The notes: a model not told the origin generated them from the letters alone. A stretch of 64,000 nt of DNA from Arthrobacter nitroguajacolicus_D (GCF_031455195.1 NZ_JAVDSH010000010.1:124001-188000); one strand, 5' to 3'; numbered from the stretch's first letter, positions 48,018-56,930 are shown. Numbers and translations are program-made.

Positions 48018-49171
48018 GCTCCGGCCTCCTGCAGCACGGCAGCACCCGCAGGCGTATCCTCGGCTGCGCGAAGCTCCGCGATGTCCGACACGGCCACTGG
48101 CAGCCCCGACTCCGCAGACTTGAAGGCAGCCAGTGCCACGGCCAGGGCGTTGCGGGCGTCCGCTCCACCCGGTGCGGCGACAGTGGTACGGGACGGGGCC
48201 GCCGTCGGGCGTTCCCCTGCTGAACGGCGGCGCGCGGCGACGTCGTCCGCGAAGTGTGCGAGCTCGTCCGTGTACGCGTCATGGAAGAGGTCGATGTTCA
48301 GGCGGGTGGTGTCCGAGGCGATGCCGGCAGCCGTGTAGCTCGTGGCATTGGTGGACTGCGGGCTGCCGGCCGTGACCATGCCTGCCGAACCAAAGACTTC
48401 GCCGCGGACGTCGTAGCCGTAGAGCGCGTTGAAGTTGGCTTCGGCCACCGCGATGGCGCCGTTGCTGTAGGTTACGGTCACCACGGCCGTATCCAGGAAC
48501 CCACCAGCCTTGGCTTCGGGGGCTACCAGTGCGTCCGCAACCGCGTGGACCTTCACCGGCACGGCGCCTGGGTTAAGCCAGTTCAGGGTGTCGAAGTCGT
48601 GGATGAGTGTCTCGAGGAAGATGGTGCCCGGGGCGATGCGCTCCGGGTTGCCGATTCCGGCCTCGGTCCCGGGATCGCGAGTCAGGGAGCGGAGAAGCTG
48701 CGGCACGCCGATGACGCCCTGGTTGATGAGCTTGCGTGCGGCCGCAAAGTCGGTGGAGTAGCGGCGGTTGAATCCAAAACGGAGGACGACGCCGGCCTGA
48801 TCCGCCGCTGCGATGGCGGCGTCGAGTTCCTCGACGGTCCGGCCACCCGGCTTCTCGCAGAAAACATCCTTGCCCGCCTTCGCGGCTGCGGTGATTAGTT
48901 CGGAGTGGAAACGCAGGGGCGCGGCGATCACTACGGCGTCCACGTCCGGGTCATCGAGGACATCGGATACGTCGGTGCTGATTTTCGTCACACCCAGCCG
49001 GCTGGCAAGGGTCTCCAGGGCAGGCTGCACGGGATCAGCGATAGCTTCCAGCCGGGCGTTGGGAAGGCGCAGTGCAATGGATTCAGCATGGAAGTTGCCG
49101 ATCCACCCCGCCCCGATGACTGCTATGCGGACAGGCCGGTCCTCGGCGACCGGGTGCTGAAGGTACGTCAT
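48014..49171 (-). CDS. Gfo/Idh/MocA family oxidoreductase
   Basis: 385 residues. The Rossmann motif is IAVIGAGWIGNFHAESIA, the conserved EKP is in DVFCEKPGGRTVEEL, and the second-domain FLETLIHDFDTLNWL carries the active-site His/Asp. It resembles inositol 2-dehydrogenases and related NAD(P)-dependent sugar dehydrogenases. A stretch near residue 315 (AARRRSAGERPTAAPSR) is the usual flexible segment. Two copies of a LacI operator lie just upstream. The substrate cannot be determined. Confidence 0.88.
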   Translation of the reverse strand: MTYLQHPVAEDRPVRIAVIGAGWIGNFHAESIALRLPNARLEAIADPVQPALETLASRLGVTKISTDVSDVLDDPDVDAVVIAAPLRFHSELITAAAKAGKDVFCEKPGGRTVEELDAAIAAADQAGVVLRFGFNRRYSTDFAAARKLINQGVIGVPQLLRSLTRDPGTEAGIGNPERIAPGTIFLETLIHDFDTLNWLNPGAVPVKVHAVADALVAPEAKAGGFLDTAVVTVTYSNGAIAVAEANFNALYGYDVRGEVFGSAGMVTAGSPQSTNATSYTAAGIASDTTRLNIDLFHDAYTDELAHFADDVAARRRSAGERPTAAPSRTTVAAPGGADARNALAVALAAFKSAESGLPVAVSDIAELRAAEDTPAGAAVLQEAGA

Positions 49172-49192
49172 TGTGGCTCCTTGAATGGGCGT

Positions 49193-49207
49193 CTAGATCG
49201 TTCTAGT
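49193..49207. promoter_or_regulatory. LacI-type operator, proximal copy
   Basis: TCTAGATCGTTCTAG, whose complement contains TAGAACGATCTA, lies 22 bases upstream of the dehydrogenase start codon. The identical 15-mer recurs at 49241, and a close palindrome precedes the LacI gene at 49924. Confidence 0.8.
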
Positions 49208-49240
49208 GGCTCCATGATGGCACGCTTCCAGCTTGCCCGT

Positions 49241-49255
49241 CTAGATCGTTCTAGT
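49241..49255. promoter_or_regulatory. LacI-type operator, distal copy
   Basis: Identical to the site at 49193, 48 bases away, a spacing that could permit looping or cooperative binding. It overlaps the last codons of the small membrane ORF at 49251-49535. Confidence 0.8.
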
Positions 49256-49535
49256 TCAAGGCTGCCGGGGTGCGCTGAACTGGCTTTGGCTCATGCGTCC
49301 CGCCGACCTCGGAGCCTGACCTCTCGGACGTCGTCTCCGCGGCAAGCGGGCGGGCTGGGCGGGCGTGGTCCAGCGCCAGTTTCGCCAGGGGCGCCATCAG
49401 CAGGAGCAGTAGGACGGCGCACCCACCGGCAAGCCCAGCCAGGAAGACCAGCACCGCCATGAACAGCAAGTGGATGTCCGGCGCGTCCGTGAATGAGGCG
49501 ACTGCTTGCACGGCCATTCCTTGGGTTGAACTCAC
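49251..49535 (-). CDS. Hypothetical small membrane protein
   Basis: 94 residues. A hydrophobic region of about 40 residues (HLLFMAVLVFLAGLAGGCAV continuing LLLLLMAPL) makes one long or two short spans; a polar C-terminal tail of about 35 residues follows. The family is not recognised. Its 3' end overlaps the distal LacI operator. No strong ribosome binding site is evident, so moderate doubt remains. Confidence 0.5.
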   Translation of the reverse strand: MSSTQGMAVQAVASFTDAPDIHLLFMAVLVFLAGLAGGCAVLLLLLMAPLAKLALDHARPARPLAAETTSERSGSEVGGTHEPKPVQRTPAALN

Positions 49536-49923
49536 ATCTTGCTCCTGCGCGGTAGTAACTGATTTCCCGGATACTTAGGAGTGCTCCGGCCAGGCGAATA
49601 GTGATGCACTTTTGGGGACCTTTGGCTCAGGGGCAGCGCAGAGGCAAGTCCTGGACGATGCGCAAAAATAGTTTTTACAAGATGCGTCACGTTTTCGCAG
49701 GTCAAAGCACATATCCAGTGCCCATGTCTTTGTGCCGTGTGCTGCGCCGTTGCCCTTTTCGGTCGCGTCGCGGTTCATCGACGAGTTGGCAGCGATGGGT
49801 GTGGTGGGTTCTGGGGCCCACCCGGGGCGCCGTCGCTGCGTGAAACCGGGCTAGTGCGGTCGGCCGTCTGAGTCGCGGCCGGCCGCACGACCGGTGTTAT
49901 GAGCGCAAACATCCATACGCCTT
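49536..49923. other. Gene-poor intergenic stretch
   Basis: No convincing gene is seen. Short ORFs on both strands lack start signals and family character. It contains an A/T-richer patch around 49665-49700 and a 12-base-arm hairpin at 49854-49888 (GTGCGGTCGGCC and its near complement), not followed by a T run. The right end leads into the LacI promoter. Confidence 0.5.
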
Positions 49924-49935
49924 TAGAACGTTCTA
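49924..49935. promoter_or_regulatory. LacI operator upstream of its own regulator gene
   Basis: TAGAACGTTCTA is a perfect 12-base palindrome, 28 bases before the LacI ATG at 49963. It differs by one base from the core of the two operators at 49193 and 49241, suggesting autoregulation. Confidence 0.8.
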
Positions 49936-49962
49936 TAGACTGGCTCCGAGCAGAGGAGAGCC

Positions 49963-50949
49963 ATGACCGGGAAACGTCCCACCCTGATGGACGTGGCTGA
50001 GGCCGCAGGCGTATCCCGGGCATTGGTTTCCATCATCATGCGGGACGCCCCAGGTGCTTCGGACGCGACCCGGCTGAAAGTGCAGGAGGCCGCACGGGAA
50101 CTCGGCTACCGGCCAGATAGCCGCGCCCGGCTTCTCCGGAGCAGCCGCACCAGGCTCCTGGGCCTCAGCTTTTCCACCGCGCATGCGTTCCATGCCGAGA
50201 TCGTGGACGCTGCCTACGCCGGGGCGACCGTGCGTGGGTACGACATTGCCCTCAGCGCCGTGGCAAACGGCCGCCCGGAAACGAGGGCGGTGGAATCCCT
50301 GCTGGACCTCGGCTGCGAGGCATTGATCCTGATCTCCCCGTCCCTGTCACCGGAGGAATTGGCCGGATACGCAGCCCGCCTGCCCGTCATCAGCCTTCTC
50401 CGCGACGACGTTGGCGACTCCCTGGACTCAGTGAGCAGCGATGACCATGCCGGGATACGCATTGCGGTGGAGCACCTGTTTTCGCTGGGGCACCGACGGA
50501 TCGCACACGTGGATGGCGGCCAAGCAGTTTCCAGCCCACAACGCAGGGCGGCGTTCCAGTCCGAGATGGCTTCCCGTGGCCTGGATGCGCGCGTCATCGC
50601 CGGCGGACCCACCGAAGAAGACGGTTTGCGCGCCGGCAGTGAGCTGCAGCAGGACTTGCCTACCGCCGTCGTGGCCTTCAATGACCGGTGTGCGCTGGGC
50701 GTCTGGGAGAGTTTCCGCGCGGCCGGCCTCCGGGTGCCGGAAGACGTTTCCATCCTTGGCTATGACGACAGCCAGTTCGCCCGACTCAGTTATGTCCAGT
50801 TGTCCTCCATCAGCCAGGACGCGCCCTTGCTTGCCCGCGCCGCCGTCGACCGCGCGGTGGACCGTTTGGAGGGTTCGACGTCGGCCGCCCACCTGGTGCG
50901 GACACCGCACCTGGTGGTTCGGGGCACCACGGGAGAGGTACCCGGCTGA
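49963..50949 (+). CDS. LacI-family repressor, likely regulator of the isomerase/dehydrogenase operon
   Basis: 328 residues. The HTH is LMDVAEAAGVSRALVSIIMR with the hinge near YRPDSRARLLRSSRT, followed by a sugar-binding-protein-like sensor domain (GHRRIAHVDGG, and FNDRCALGVWESF). GGAGAG precedes the ATG. Three matching operators tie it to its own promoter and to the dehydrogenase-isomerase operon. The inducer is probably the sugar or polyol used by that operon. Confidence 0.9.
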   Translation: MTGKRPTLMDVAEAAGVSRALVSIIMRDAPGASDATRLKVQEAARELGYRPDSRARLLRSSRTRLLGLSFSTAHAFHAEIVDAAYAGATVRGYDIALSAVANGRPETRAVESLLDLGCEALILISPSLSPEELAGYAARLPVISLLRDDVGDSLDSVSSDDHAGIRIAVEHLFSLGHRRIAHVDGGQAVSSPQRRAAFQSEMASRGLDARVIAGGPTEEDGLRAGSELQQDLPTAVVAFNDRCALGVWESFRAAGLRVPEDVSILGYDDSQFARLSYVQLSSISQDAPLLARAAVDRAVDRLEGSTSAAHLVRTPHLVVRGTTGEVPG

Positions 50950-50961
50950 CTGTTGGCCCGG

Positions 50962-51369
50962 TTACGTGGAGATGGCCCGCATGGCGTTGTTCCGCTTCTC
51001 ATGGGTGAGTTCGGCCAAGCCCAGGGCCTCCAAAAGGGGTGGCATATACATGCCGAACCGGCCTCGGTAGCCCTTGCGGAGACCGTACCAACCGCCCACA
51101 GGGTTGCTTTCGCTGCGACCCCACGCCTCCACGGTCCCTTCGGCGGCATCTTTGCCTTCGTCGGCGGCACCGAGCGGGACCCAGTCGCCCTGCTCCAGGA
51201 GCCACGCGTGCAGGTCCTCGATGGCCCGGAGTTGGTACAGCAACTTGGTGGAGCCCACTTGGCAGACGATTGCGGGTGGATCCGCGGACTCATCCTTGTA
51301 CATGACGTAGTCGGACGAGCCCGGGGGAGTCGTGAGCTGCCAGGGATCGTCTTTGGTTCCAGCGGCCAT
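50962..51369 (-). CDS. Conserved hypothetical protein
   Basis: 135 residues, with a very conserved-looking pattern: TKDDPWQLTTPPGSSDYVMY, QVGSTKLLYQLRAIEDLHAW, and SNPVGGWYGLRKGYRGRFGM. I recall similar proteins (a domain of unknown function, probably DUF6855) next to diverse genes in actinobacteria. It is cytoplasmic, with no signal or span. Function is unknown. It lies 12 bases from the LacI gene end on the opposite strand. Confidence 0.7.
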   Translation of the reverse strand: MAAGTKDDPWQLTTPPGSSDYVMYKDESADPPAIVCQVGSTKLLYQLRAIEDLHAWLLEQGDWVPLGAADEGKDAAEGTVEAWGRSESNPVGGWYGLRKGYRGRFGMYMPPLLEALGLAELTHEKRNNAMRAIST

Positions 51370-51398
51370 CGGTGGTCCTTTCTGCGGTTGCGGTCAGG

Positions 51399-52715
51399 TT
51401 ACACAGCGTCCGGCTGCGTGTCTGCAGATTGGGGGTCCAAGGGCTCCGGCTGCAGCGGGTTCTCAATTTCGTCGGTGACCATGTGGGCAGCGAACAGCGC
51501 TACGAAAGCCATGACGGGACACACCAAGCCAGCGACCAGGAAGATGATCCAGATGGGAACCACCTCCGCCACGGGTCCGGCCAAGGCCATGGACACCGGC
51601 ATGAGGGCCAGGGAGACAAAGAAATCCAGGCTCGAGATCCGGCCCAGCAAGTGCCGTGGCACGCGGCGTTGCAGCAGCGTCCCCCAGATCACGGTGCCGA
51701 GTCCCTCAGTGGCCCCGAAGACCAGGAGCGCGATGCCCAAAGCCCAGAAGTTGTCCATCAGGCCAATTGCTGCCACAGGCAGGCTCCCCAAACCCCACGT
51801 CACCACCATCACCGTCAGGTACCGCCGGGGAAGCCTGAGCGTGGCCGTCACCAGGGCAGCAACTGCGCTTCCAACCCCCATGACCGCCAGCAGTGCACCA
51901 AACATCCGCGAGTCGCCACCGAGCTGGTCCCGGACCACGAACGGCAGCAGGACTTCAATGGGGCCAATCAGGAACAGGACGGACAGGCATGCCCAGATCA
52001 GGGTCCACAGCAGCCAAGGCGTCCGGACGGTGTAGACGAAACCCTCCCGGAGATCGCGGAAGAACGACGACGGGGCGGGCCGCTCCTTCGACTGCGGACC
52101 ACCCTTCATTTGCTGGCGCAGGAAGTCTTGCCGGCCCAGGAAGTTCAGGATCCCAAACGCCAGGAAATGGCACAGGGCAACCCCGGCAATGGCATGCCCT
52201 GGGGTCAGCGAAGCCACCAGGATACCGGCGACCGCGGGACCTCCCGCCTGCTGCAGGATCGGACGCACTGTACCTTCCATGCCGTTCGCGGCCAGGAGGT
52301 CGTCGGCAGGCAGGATCGCGGGAAGCATCGCGGAGTAAGCCGGGAAGAAGAACGCCTGCCCCACGCCCAGCACGAAAGCTCCCAGGGCCAGGTGCCACAA
52401 CTGGATGACATTGAGCATGGCCAGGATGGTCACGGTGGCGATGACCGCCAGGTTGGCACCCTCCACCGCAATGATGAGCAGGCGTTGGGGCAGGCGATCC
52501 GCTGCGATGCCCCCGGCCAACACAAATCCCACCAGACCCACGCTGGCGGCGGTGGCGACGAATGACAACTCAAGGGGTCCGCCGCCGAGGTGGATTACCT
52601 CGTAGACCATCGCGACGGCCCACATGCCAGACCCAAAGATGGAAATGGACAGCGCGGCAATAAGCACCCGGAATTCCCGGTGCGCAAAGGGACGCAGCGC
52701 TCTCAACGCGGCCAT
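51399..52715 (-). CDS. MFS transporter, EntS/macrolide efflux-like
   Basis: 438 residues with about 12 spans. The first part, FAHREFRVLIAALSISIFGS, then LAGGIAADRLPQRLLI (loop 2-3 motif) and AFFFPAYSAMLPAILPADDL followed by LLAANGMEGTVRPILQQAGG are typical of the EntS/MFS-3 efflux group. The substrate is unknown; export of a drug, siderophore or similar compound is typical. A possible single-gene unit, 29 bases upstream of the conserved hypothetical in the same direction. Confidence 0.85.
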   Translation of the reverse strand: MAALRALRPFAHREFRVLIAALSISIFGSGMWAVAMVYEVIHLGGGPLELSFVATAASVGLVGFVLAGGIAADRLPQRLLIIAVEGANLAVIATVTILAMLNVIQLWHLALGAFVLGVGQAFFFPAYSAMLPAILPADDLLAANGMEGTVRPILQQAGGPAVAGILVASLTPGHAIAGVALCHFLAFGILNFLGRQDFLRQQMKGGPQSKERPAPSSFFRDLREGFVYTVRTPWLLWTLIWACLSVLFLIGPIEVLLPFVVRDQLGGDSRMFGALLAVMGVGSAVAALVTATLRLPRRYLTVMVVTWGLGSLPVAAIGLMDNFWALGIALLVFGATEGLGTVIWGTLLQRRVPRHLLGRISSLDFFVSLALMPVSMALAGPVAEVVPIWIIFLVAGLVCPVMAFVALFAAHMVTDEIENPLQPEPLDPQSADTQPDAV

Positions 52716-52777
52716 CCCACCAGCCTAGACCTGGCGGCCGAGGCCGCGGAAGGCGGTTTATTGCGGAGGAACGTCAG

Positions 52778-52942
52778 TTATGAAGCGCCCGACGGCGGCT
52801 CGTCATCCTCAATGTCGGGACCCTCCGCAGGGTCCTGGCTGTGAAGGCCGGTGTCGTGCGAGACCCAGCCTTCCGTCTCACCCTCGGCCGGAGCGTCGGT
52901 GTGGTGCCGGATGACATGTTCGGTCTTGTCTGCTGGCTTCAT
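52778..52942 (-). CDS. Small acidic, disordered protein
   Basis: 54 residues from the ATG at 52942, with AGGAAG about 9 bases upstream. The sequence is strongly acidic and repetitive in character (TDAPAEGETEGWVSHDTG, then EGPDIEDDEPPSGAS) with no hydrophobic core, so it is probably disordered. Function is unknown. It is divergent from the EcsC-like gene. Support is limited to composition and the ribosome binding site. Confidence 0.5.
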   Translation of the reverse strand: MKPADKTEHVIRHHTDAPAEGETEGWVSHDTGLHSQDPAEGPDIEDDEPPSGAS

Positions 52943-53141
52943 GACGGATACTTCCTGTCCTTGGCTGGACTGCTCCCGTGAGTGCCCCCAGTCTACGCCT
53001 GGGGGTGGTTCGTTGCGGGGTCCGCTCTGCGCGGAATCTTGTCCACATAGCGCATATCGGGGAACACCTGATGCAAGGGTGTGGCATAGGCTGAACCCAG
53101 CAGTTCCCCGTGAAACAACAGACTGCCAAGGAGACATGAAG

Positions 53142-53972
53142 ATGCCCAAGCGCCCCAACCCGGCGGTGAAAATCGCCCAGGAAACAGCACACAACGCTGT
53201 TTTCGACGCCCAAGGCAATCCCAAGCCCGGCGTCCACAATGTGCTGCTCAAAGCAGTCGACGTCCAGAGGCCATTGGTCCTGGCCAACCTTCGACGATTG
53301 CAACGCAGGAACCCTCATGACTCGCCGGCGCAGCTTGCGGCGAAACTGGAACGCCACTACTTGCTCGCCATTTCCGGCGGAGGTGCCGCGGTAGGTGCTA
53401 CCGCCGTCGTGCCGGGTATTGGAACCATGGCTTCGTTGGGCCTTTCGGCGCTCGCAACCATTGGATTCCTGGAGACCACCGCCCTGTATGCATCGTCCTT
53501 GGCGGAACTTCACGGCATTCGGCTCACCGACCCCGAACGGTCGCGAACCATGGTGATGGCCATCATGCTGGGCGAGGAAGGCACCTCCCTGCTCGGTGCG
53601 CTGAGCGGACAGTCGCTCGGCCGCGGCAAGGGGGTCACCAACGCCTGGGGCAGGACCCTCACCAAGAAAATCCCCGGCAGTGGCTTCGGAGTCATCCGCG
53701 ACACCATCCAGCGCGCCTTCCTGAAGAACCTGTTGAAGAAGCAGGGCGGCGCTTTCCTTGGCCGCGCCCTGCCATTCGGCGTCGGGGCAGTTGTCGGCGG
53801 TGCCGGCAACCTGATGATGGGCCGTGCCGTGGTGTCCAGCGCCAAGGAAGCCTTCGGCGTGCTGCCGGATACGGTGCCGGGTGAGCTGCTGCCCAACGCG
53901 CCAAAGAACGTCATTGTCAACGCACCCGAAAACCCGACGCTGGAAGGCGGTAACAGTGGATCTGAACGCTGA
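53142..53972 (+). CDS. EcsC-like membrane-associated protein
   Basis: 276 residues from the ATG at 53142, with AAGGAG at 8 bases; an ATG at 53136 is too close to that site. A hydrophobic glycine-rich region around residues 85-125 (AISGGGAAVGATAVVPGIGT, then LSALATIGFLETTALYASSL) followed by AELHGIRLTDPERSRTMVMA resembles the EcsC family, with another Gly-rich segment near residue 215. Function is unknown. It overlaps the next gene by 17 bases, so the two are probably translated together. Confidence 0.65.
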   Translation: MPKRPNPAVKIAQETAHNAVFDAQGNPKPGVHNVLLKAVDVQRPLVLANLRRLQRRNPHDSPAQLAAKLERHYLLAISGGGAAVGATAVVPGIGTMASLGLSALATIGFLETTALYASSLAELHGIRLTDPERSRTMVMAIMLGEEGTSLLGALSGQSLGRGKGVTNAWGRTLTKKIPGSGFGVIRDTIQRAFLKNLLKKQGGAFLGRALPFGVGAVVGGAGNLMMGRAVVSSAKEAFGVLPDTVPGELLPNAPKNVIVNAPENPTLEGGNSGSER

Positions 53973-54705
53973 CTTGGGGGAGTCCTTTGGTTCCTGGACT
54001 ATGGGCGACGACGCCTCGATGTTCCGTATCGTGAGCAGCGCCAACGTAGCGTGCGGTTTTCACGCCGGAGATCCCCTCACCATGCTGGACAGCTGCCGCG
54101 CTGCGTTCGAACTGGACGTTCGTGTGGGCGCTCACGTGGGGTACCGGGACCTGGCTGGATTTGGACGCCGGTCCCTGGATATGACCTTCGACGAACTCTT
54201 CGGGGACGTCCTGTACCAACTCGGCGCCTTGGACGGCATGGCCCACGCCGTGGGGGCTTCGGTGGACTACGTCAAGCCGCATGGTGCTCTTTACAACAGG
54301 ATTGTCCATGACGCAGAGCAAGCGGAGGCGGTCGTGGCCGCCGTTCACGCCTACGATCCTGGTCTTCCCGTGCTGGGCCTGCCGGGTTCGGCATGGCTGA
54401 AACTGGCTGATGAATCCGGGCACCCGGTCTTCCGCGAAGCGTTCGTGGACCGGGCCTACCTGCCGGACGGCACACTGGTCCCACGCACCCAGGAAGGCGC
54501 GGTGCTGCACGACCCAGCAGCTGTGGTGGCCCAAGCGGTGCGCTTGGCGACGCGCAAGGAAGTACTTGCCATCGACGGTTCCGTTGTCCCGGTGCAGGCG
54601 GACTCGCTCTGCATTCACGGGGACACTCCGGGTGCCGTCAACATGGCCGCCGCGGTTCGGGAAGGACTGGAGCAGGCCGGCGTGCAGATCGAGGCATTCG
54701 CCTGA
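53956..54705 (+). CDS. pxpA: 5-oxoprolinase subunit A (LamB/YcsF family)
   Basis: 249 residues from GTG 53956, with GAAGG about 8 bases upstream. Diagnostic sequences are DLNADLGESFGSW, ANVACGFHAGDPLTML, VRVGAHVGYRDLAGFGRR and VDYVKPHGALYNR, with the C-terminal CIHGDTPGAVNMA. PxpA is the subunit that opens 5-oxoproline once it has been phosphorylated by PxpBC. It is followed by a diverged pxpC; pxpB is absent from the window. Confidence 0.9.
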   Translation: MDLNADLGESFGSWTMGDDASMFRIVSSANVACGFHAGDPLTMLDSCRAAFELDVRVGAHVGYRDLAGFGRRSLDMTFDELFGDVLYQLGALDGMAHAVGASVDYVKPHGALYNRIVHDAEQAEAVVAAVHAYDPGLPVLGLPGSAWLKLADESGHPVFREAFVDRAYLPDGTLVPRTQEGAVLHDPAAVVAQAVRLATRKEVLAIDGSVVPVQADSLCIHGDTPGAVNMAAAVREGLEQAGVQIEAFA

Positions 54706-54737
54706 TCCTGCGGTGCGGCTCTTTATAGGGGAGTGCG

Positions 54738-55562
54738 TTGGTGGGTGCAGTAGTAGTTGACCCGGGATCTTTGACTTCCGTCCTGGGACAGGAGCAGGCA
54801 CTGGACCGTGCGTCCATGCATCTGGCCAATGCCCTCCTGGGCAACGCCGCCGCTGCCGGGGGCCTGGAGGTCTTACTGGGCGGCCTCCGGCTCCGATTCG
54901 TCACCGCTTCTGCAGTTTCGGTCACCGGCGCCGAAGGCATCATCACCCTCAATGGCGCGGAACTGCCCATGAACAAGGCAGTGCGGGTGGCTCCGGGAGC
55001 TGTCCTCGAAGCATGGCCGGCGCTTTTCGGAATCCGTTACTACGTGGCAGTTGCCGGCGGCATTCCGCCGCAGGAAGAGCCGCTGCGGGCGGGCACTGCG
55101 CTGACCTTTGGGCGGCCGAACAGCCATGCCTTTCCCGAGATCAAACAGCCGGCGCGCCGCGCGCTGGATCCGGAGCGTCCCGTGGTCGCCCGGGTTTCCC
55201 GCAGCGCGGAGGCCTCAAATGTCGGCATCAGCTCGTGGCTCCGGCTGACCACCGAACCATGGATTCTCTCGCCGGAGTCTGACAGGGCTGGTGCGCGGCT
55301 GGTGGGGCGGCCCCTTGAGGCAGTCACAACTCAACCACGCGAACCCCAGCCGCTGCTGACGGGCTCGGTCCTGCTGCCGCCGTCGGGCCTTCCGGTGATT
55401 GCCTTGGCCGGTCACCCGGCCACTGCAAAGTCGCCCGTGATCGCGATGGTCCGTGATGACGACTTGGACCTGATTGGCCAAGCGAGGCCGGGACAGATGG
55501 TGCACTTACTGGGGGCTGCTGAGCCCGGGGCCCCTAGCCGAACAGCAGGTGTGCAACGGTGA
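54738..55562 (+). CDS. Diverged 5-oxoprolinase subunit C-like (KipA) protein
   Basis: 274 residues. It aligns to the biotin-dependent carboxyltransferase/PxpC family through ALDRASMHLANALLGNAAAA, LSPESDRAGARLVGRPLE and the C-terminal DLDLIGQARPGQMVHLL. The usual N-terminal block VQDLGRxG...GVxxSGA is missing: the sequence goes from LTSVLG straight to QEQALDR. The conserved TTGGYP near the C-terminus is ATAKSP. These losses suggest altered or lost catalysis. It is 32 bases after pxpA and overlaps the DUF445 gene end by 29 bases. Confidence 0.75.
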   Translation: MVGAVVVDPGSLTSVLGQEQALDRASMHLANALLGNAAAAGGLEVLLGGLRLRFVTASAVSVTGAEGIITLNGAELPMNKAVRVAPGAVLEAWPALFGIRYYVAVAGGIPPQEEPLRAGTALTFGRPNSHAFPEIKQPARRALDPERPVVARVSRSAEASNVGISSWLRLTTEPWILSPESDRAGARLVGRPLEAVTTQPREPQPLLTGSVLLPPSGLPVIALAGHPATAKSPVIAMVRDDDLDLIGQARPGQMVHLLGAAEPGAPSRTAGVQR

Positions 55563-56880
55563 AGATGGCCAGCCCCGCCAGCGCGCCAACCACGGTTCCG
55601 TTGATGCGGATGTACTGGAGGTCCTTGCCCACCTGGAGTTCGATCTTCTGGGAGGTTTCTTCCGCGTCCCAACGCGCCACCGTGTCCGAGATGACGCCGG
55701 CGATGTCCGACCGGTAGGTGTTCACCAAGTATCCGGCCGCGTCGCCAATCCAGGCGTTAACCTTGCCGGCCAGTTCGTCGTCCTTGACCAGGCGCGTGCC
55801 GAAGTCCCGGACGGCACCTTTGAAGCGCAGGCTCAGTTCGCTGTCGGGGTCGTCGACGGCGTTGAGCAGCGCAGTCTTCACCGTTCCCCACGTGCGTGAT
55901 GCCAGTTCGCGGACCTCGGGGTCCCCGAGGATCTGCGCCTTGATGGATTCGGCGCGCTCAATCATGGCTGGATCGTGTTGCAGGTCCTGGGCCAGTTCGG
56001 TGAGGTAGGCATCGATGGATTGACGCACTTGGTGGTTCTGGTCGGACTGGACCGCCCGCATGAACTTGGACAGCTCCACGTAGACGCGGTCACCCACCAG
56101 GCCGTCCACGAACGTTGGCACCCAGAGGGGCGAACGGTCCGAAACGAGCCGGTTCACCGTTGCATGGTTGGCGTCCACCCAGTCAGCGGCGCGGTCCACC
56201 AGCAGGTCAACCAGCTTGTGGTGGTGGCCGTCCGCAAAGATCCGTTCCGCCATCCGGCCCACCGGTGGCCCCCATGGTGGGGTGAGCAGGTGTTTGCGCA
56301 CCATGCCCTCGATGACCGCTTGGACATCGTCGTCATTGAGTACGGTGAACACGCCGCGGATCGCCGCGCCACCTTCCTTCGCTACGCGTTCGGCACCACC
56401 CGGACCGGACAGCCAAGCACCGGCTTTACGGGCAATATCGATGCTCGCCAACTTCTCCTGCACAACCTCCTGGGACAGGAAGTTGCTTTCCACGAATTCG
56501 CTGAGCGATTCGCCGATCTGGTCCTTGCGCCGCGGGATGATGGCGGTGTGCGGGATCTTGAGGCCCATGGGGTACTTGAACAGGGCCGTCACGGCGAACC
56601 AGTCAGCCAGGGCGCCAACCATGCCGCCCTCGGCCGCTGCGCGAACGTACTCAAGCCACGGGTACTGCTTCTGGAAGGCGAAGGCCACGGTGAAGATCAG
56701 GGCCATCCCGATCAGCAGGGCCAAAGCCAGCCGTTTCATTCGGCGCAGCGCAGCAGCTTTTTCCAGGTCTCCTGCCGAAAGATCGACGACTGCGGGACGG
56801 GCCGGTGCGGGTACGGGGCCTGACTCCCGATGGGGGTTGGTGACGTCTTCAGTTGGGATTTGTTCAGAGTTCACCTGCAT
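55534..56880 (-). CDS. DUF445 family membrane-anchored protein
   Basis: 448 residues from the ATG at 56880. After a 45-residue polar N-terminus there is a span (LALALLIGMALIFTVAFAF), then the family signature EYVRAAAEGGMVGALADWFA VTALFKYPMG as two adjoining blocks, IPHTAIIPRRKDQIGESL, a long helical middle, and a C-terminal span (VVGALAGLAIFTVAHLLFG). It is an inner-membrane protein of unknown role (YjiN-like). The 3' end overlaps the pxpC-like gene. Confidence 0.85.
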   Translation of the reverse strand: MQVNSEQIPTEDVTNPHRESGPVPAPARPAVVDLSAGDLEKAAALRRMKRLALALLIGMALIFTVAFAFQKQYPWLEYVRAAAEGGMVGALADWFAVTALFKYPMGLKIPHTAIIPRRKDQIGESLSEFVESNFLSQEVVQEKLASIDIARKAGAWLSGPGGAERVAKEGGAAIRGVFTVLNDDDVQAVIEGMVRKHLLTPPWGPPVGRMAERIFADGHHHKLVDLLVDRAADWVDANHATVNRLVSDRSPLWVPTFVDGLVGDRVYVELSKFMRAVQSDQNHQVRQSIDAYLTELAQDLQHDPAMIERAESIKAQILGDPEVRELASRTWGTVKTALLNAVDDPDSELSLRFKGAVRDFGTRLVKDDELAGKVNAWIGDAAGYLVNTYRSDIAGVISDTVARWDAEETSQKIELQVGKDLQYIRINGTVVGALAGLAIFTVAHLLFG

Positions 56881-56930
56881 TAGCCCAGCGTAGCCCCCGT
56901 GCGTACAACCGGGTGGGCTACCGTATCTCC

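Noticed and set aside
49575..49843. Short ORFs on both strands in the gap before the LacI gene
   Set aside because: No ribosome binding site, odd Cys-rich or Trp-rich composition, and no recognisable family.
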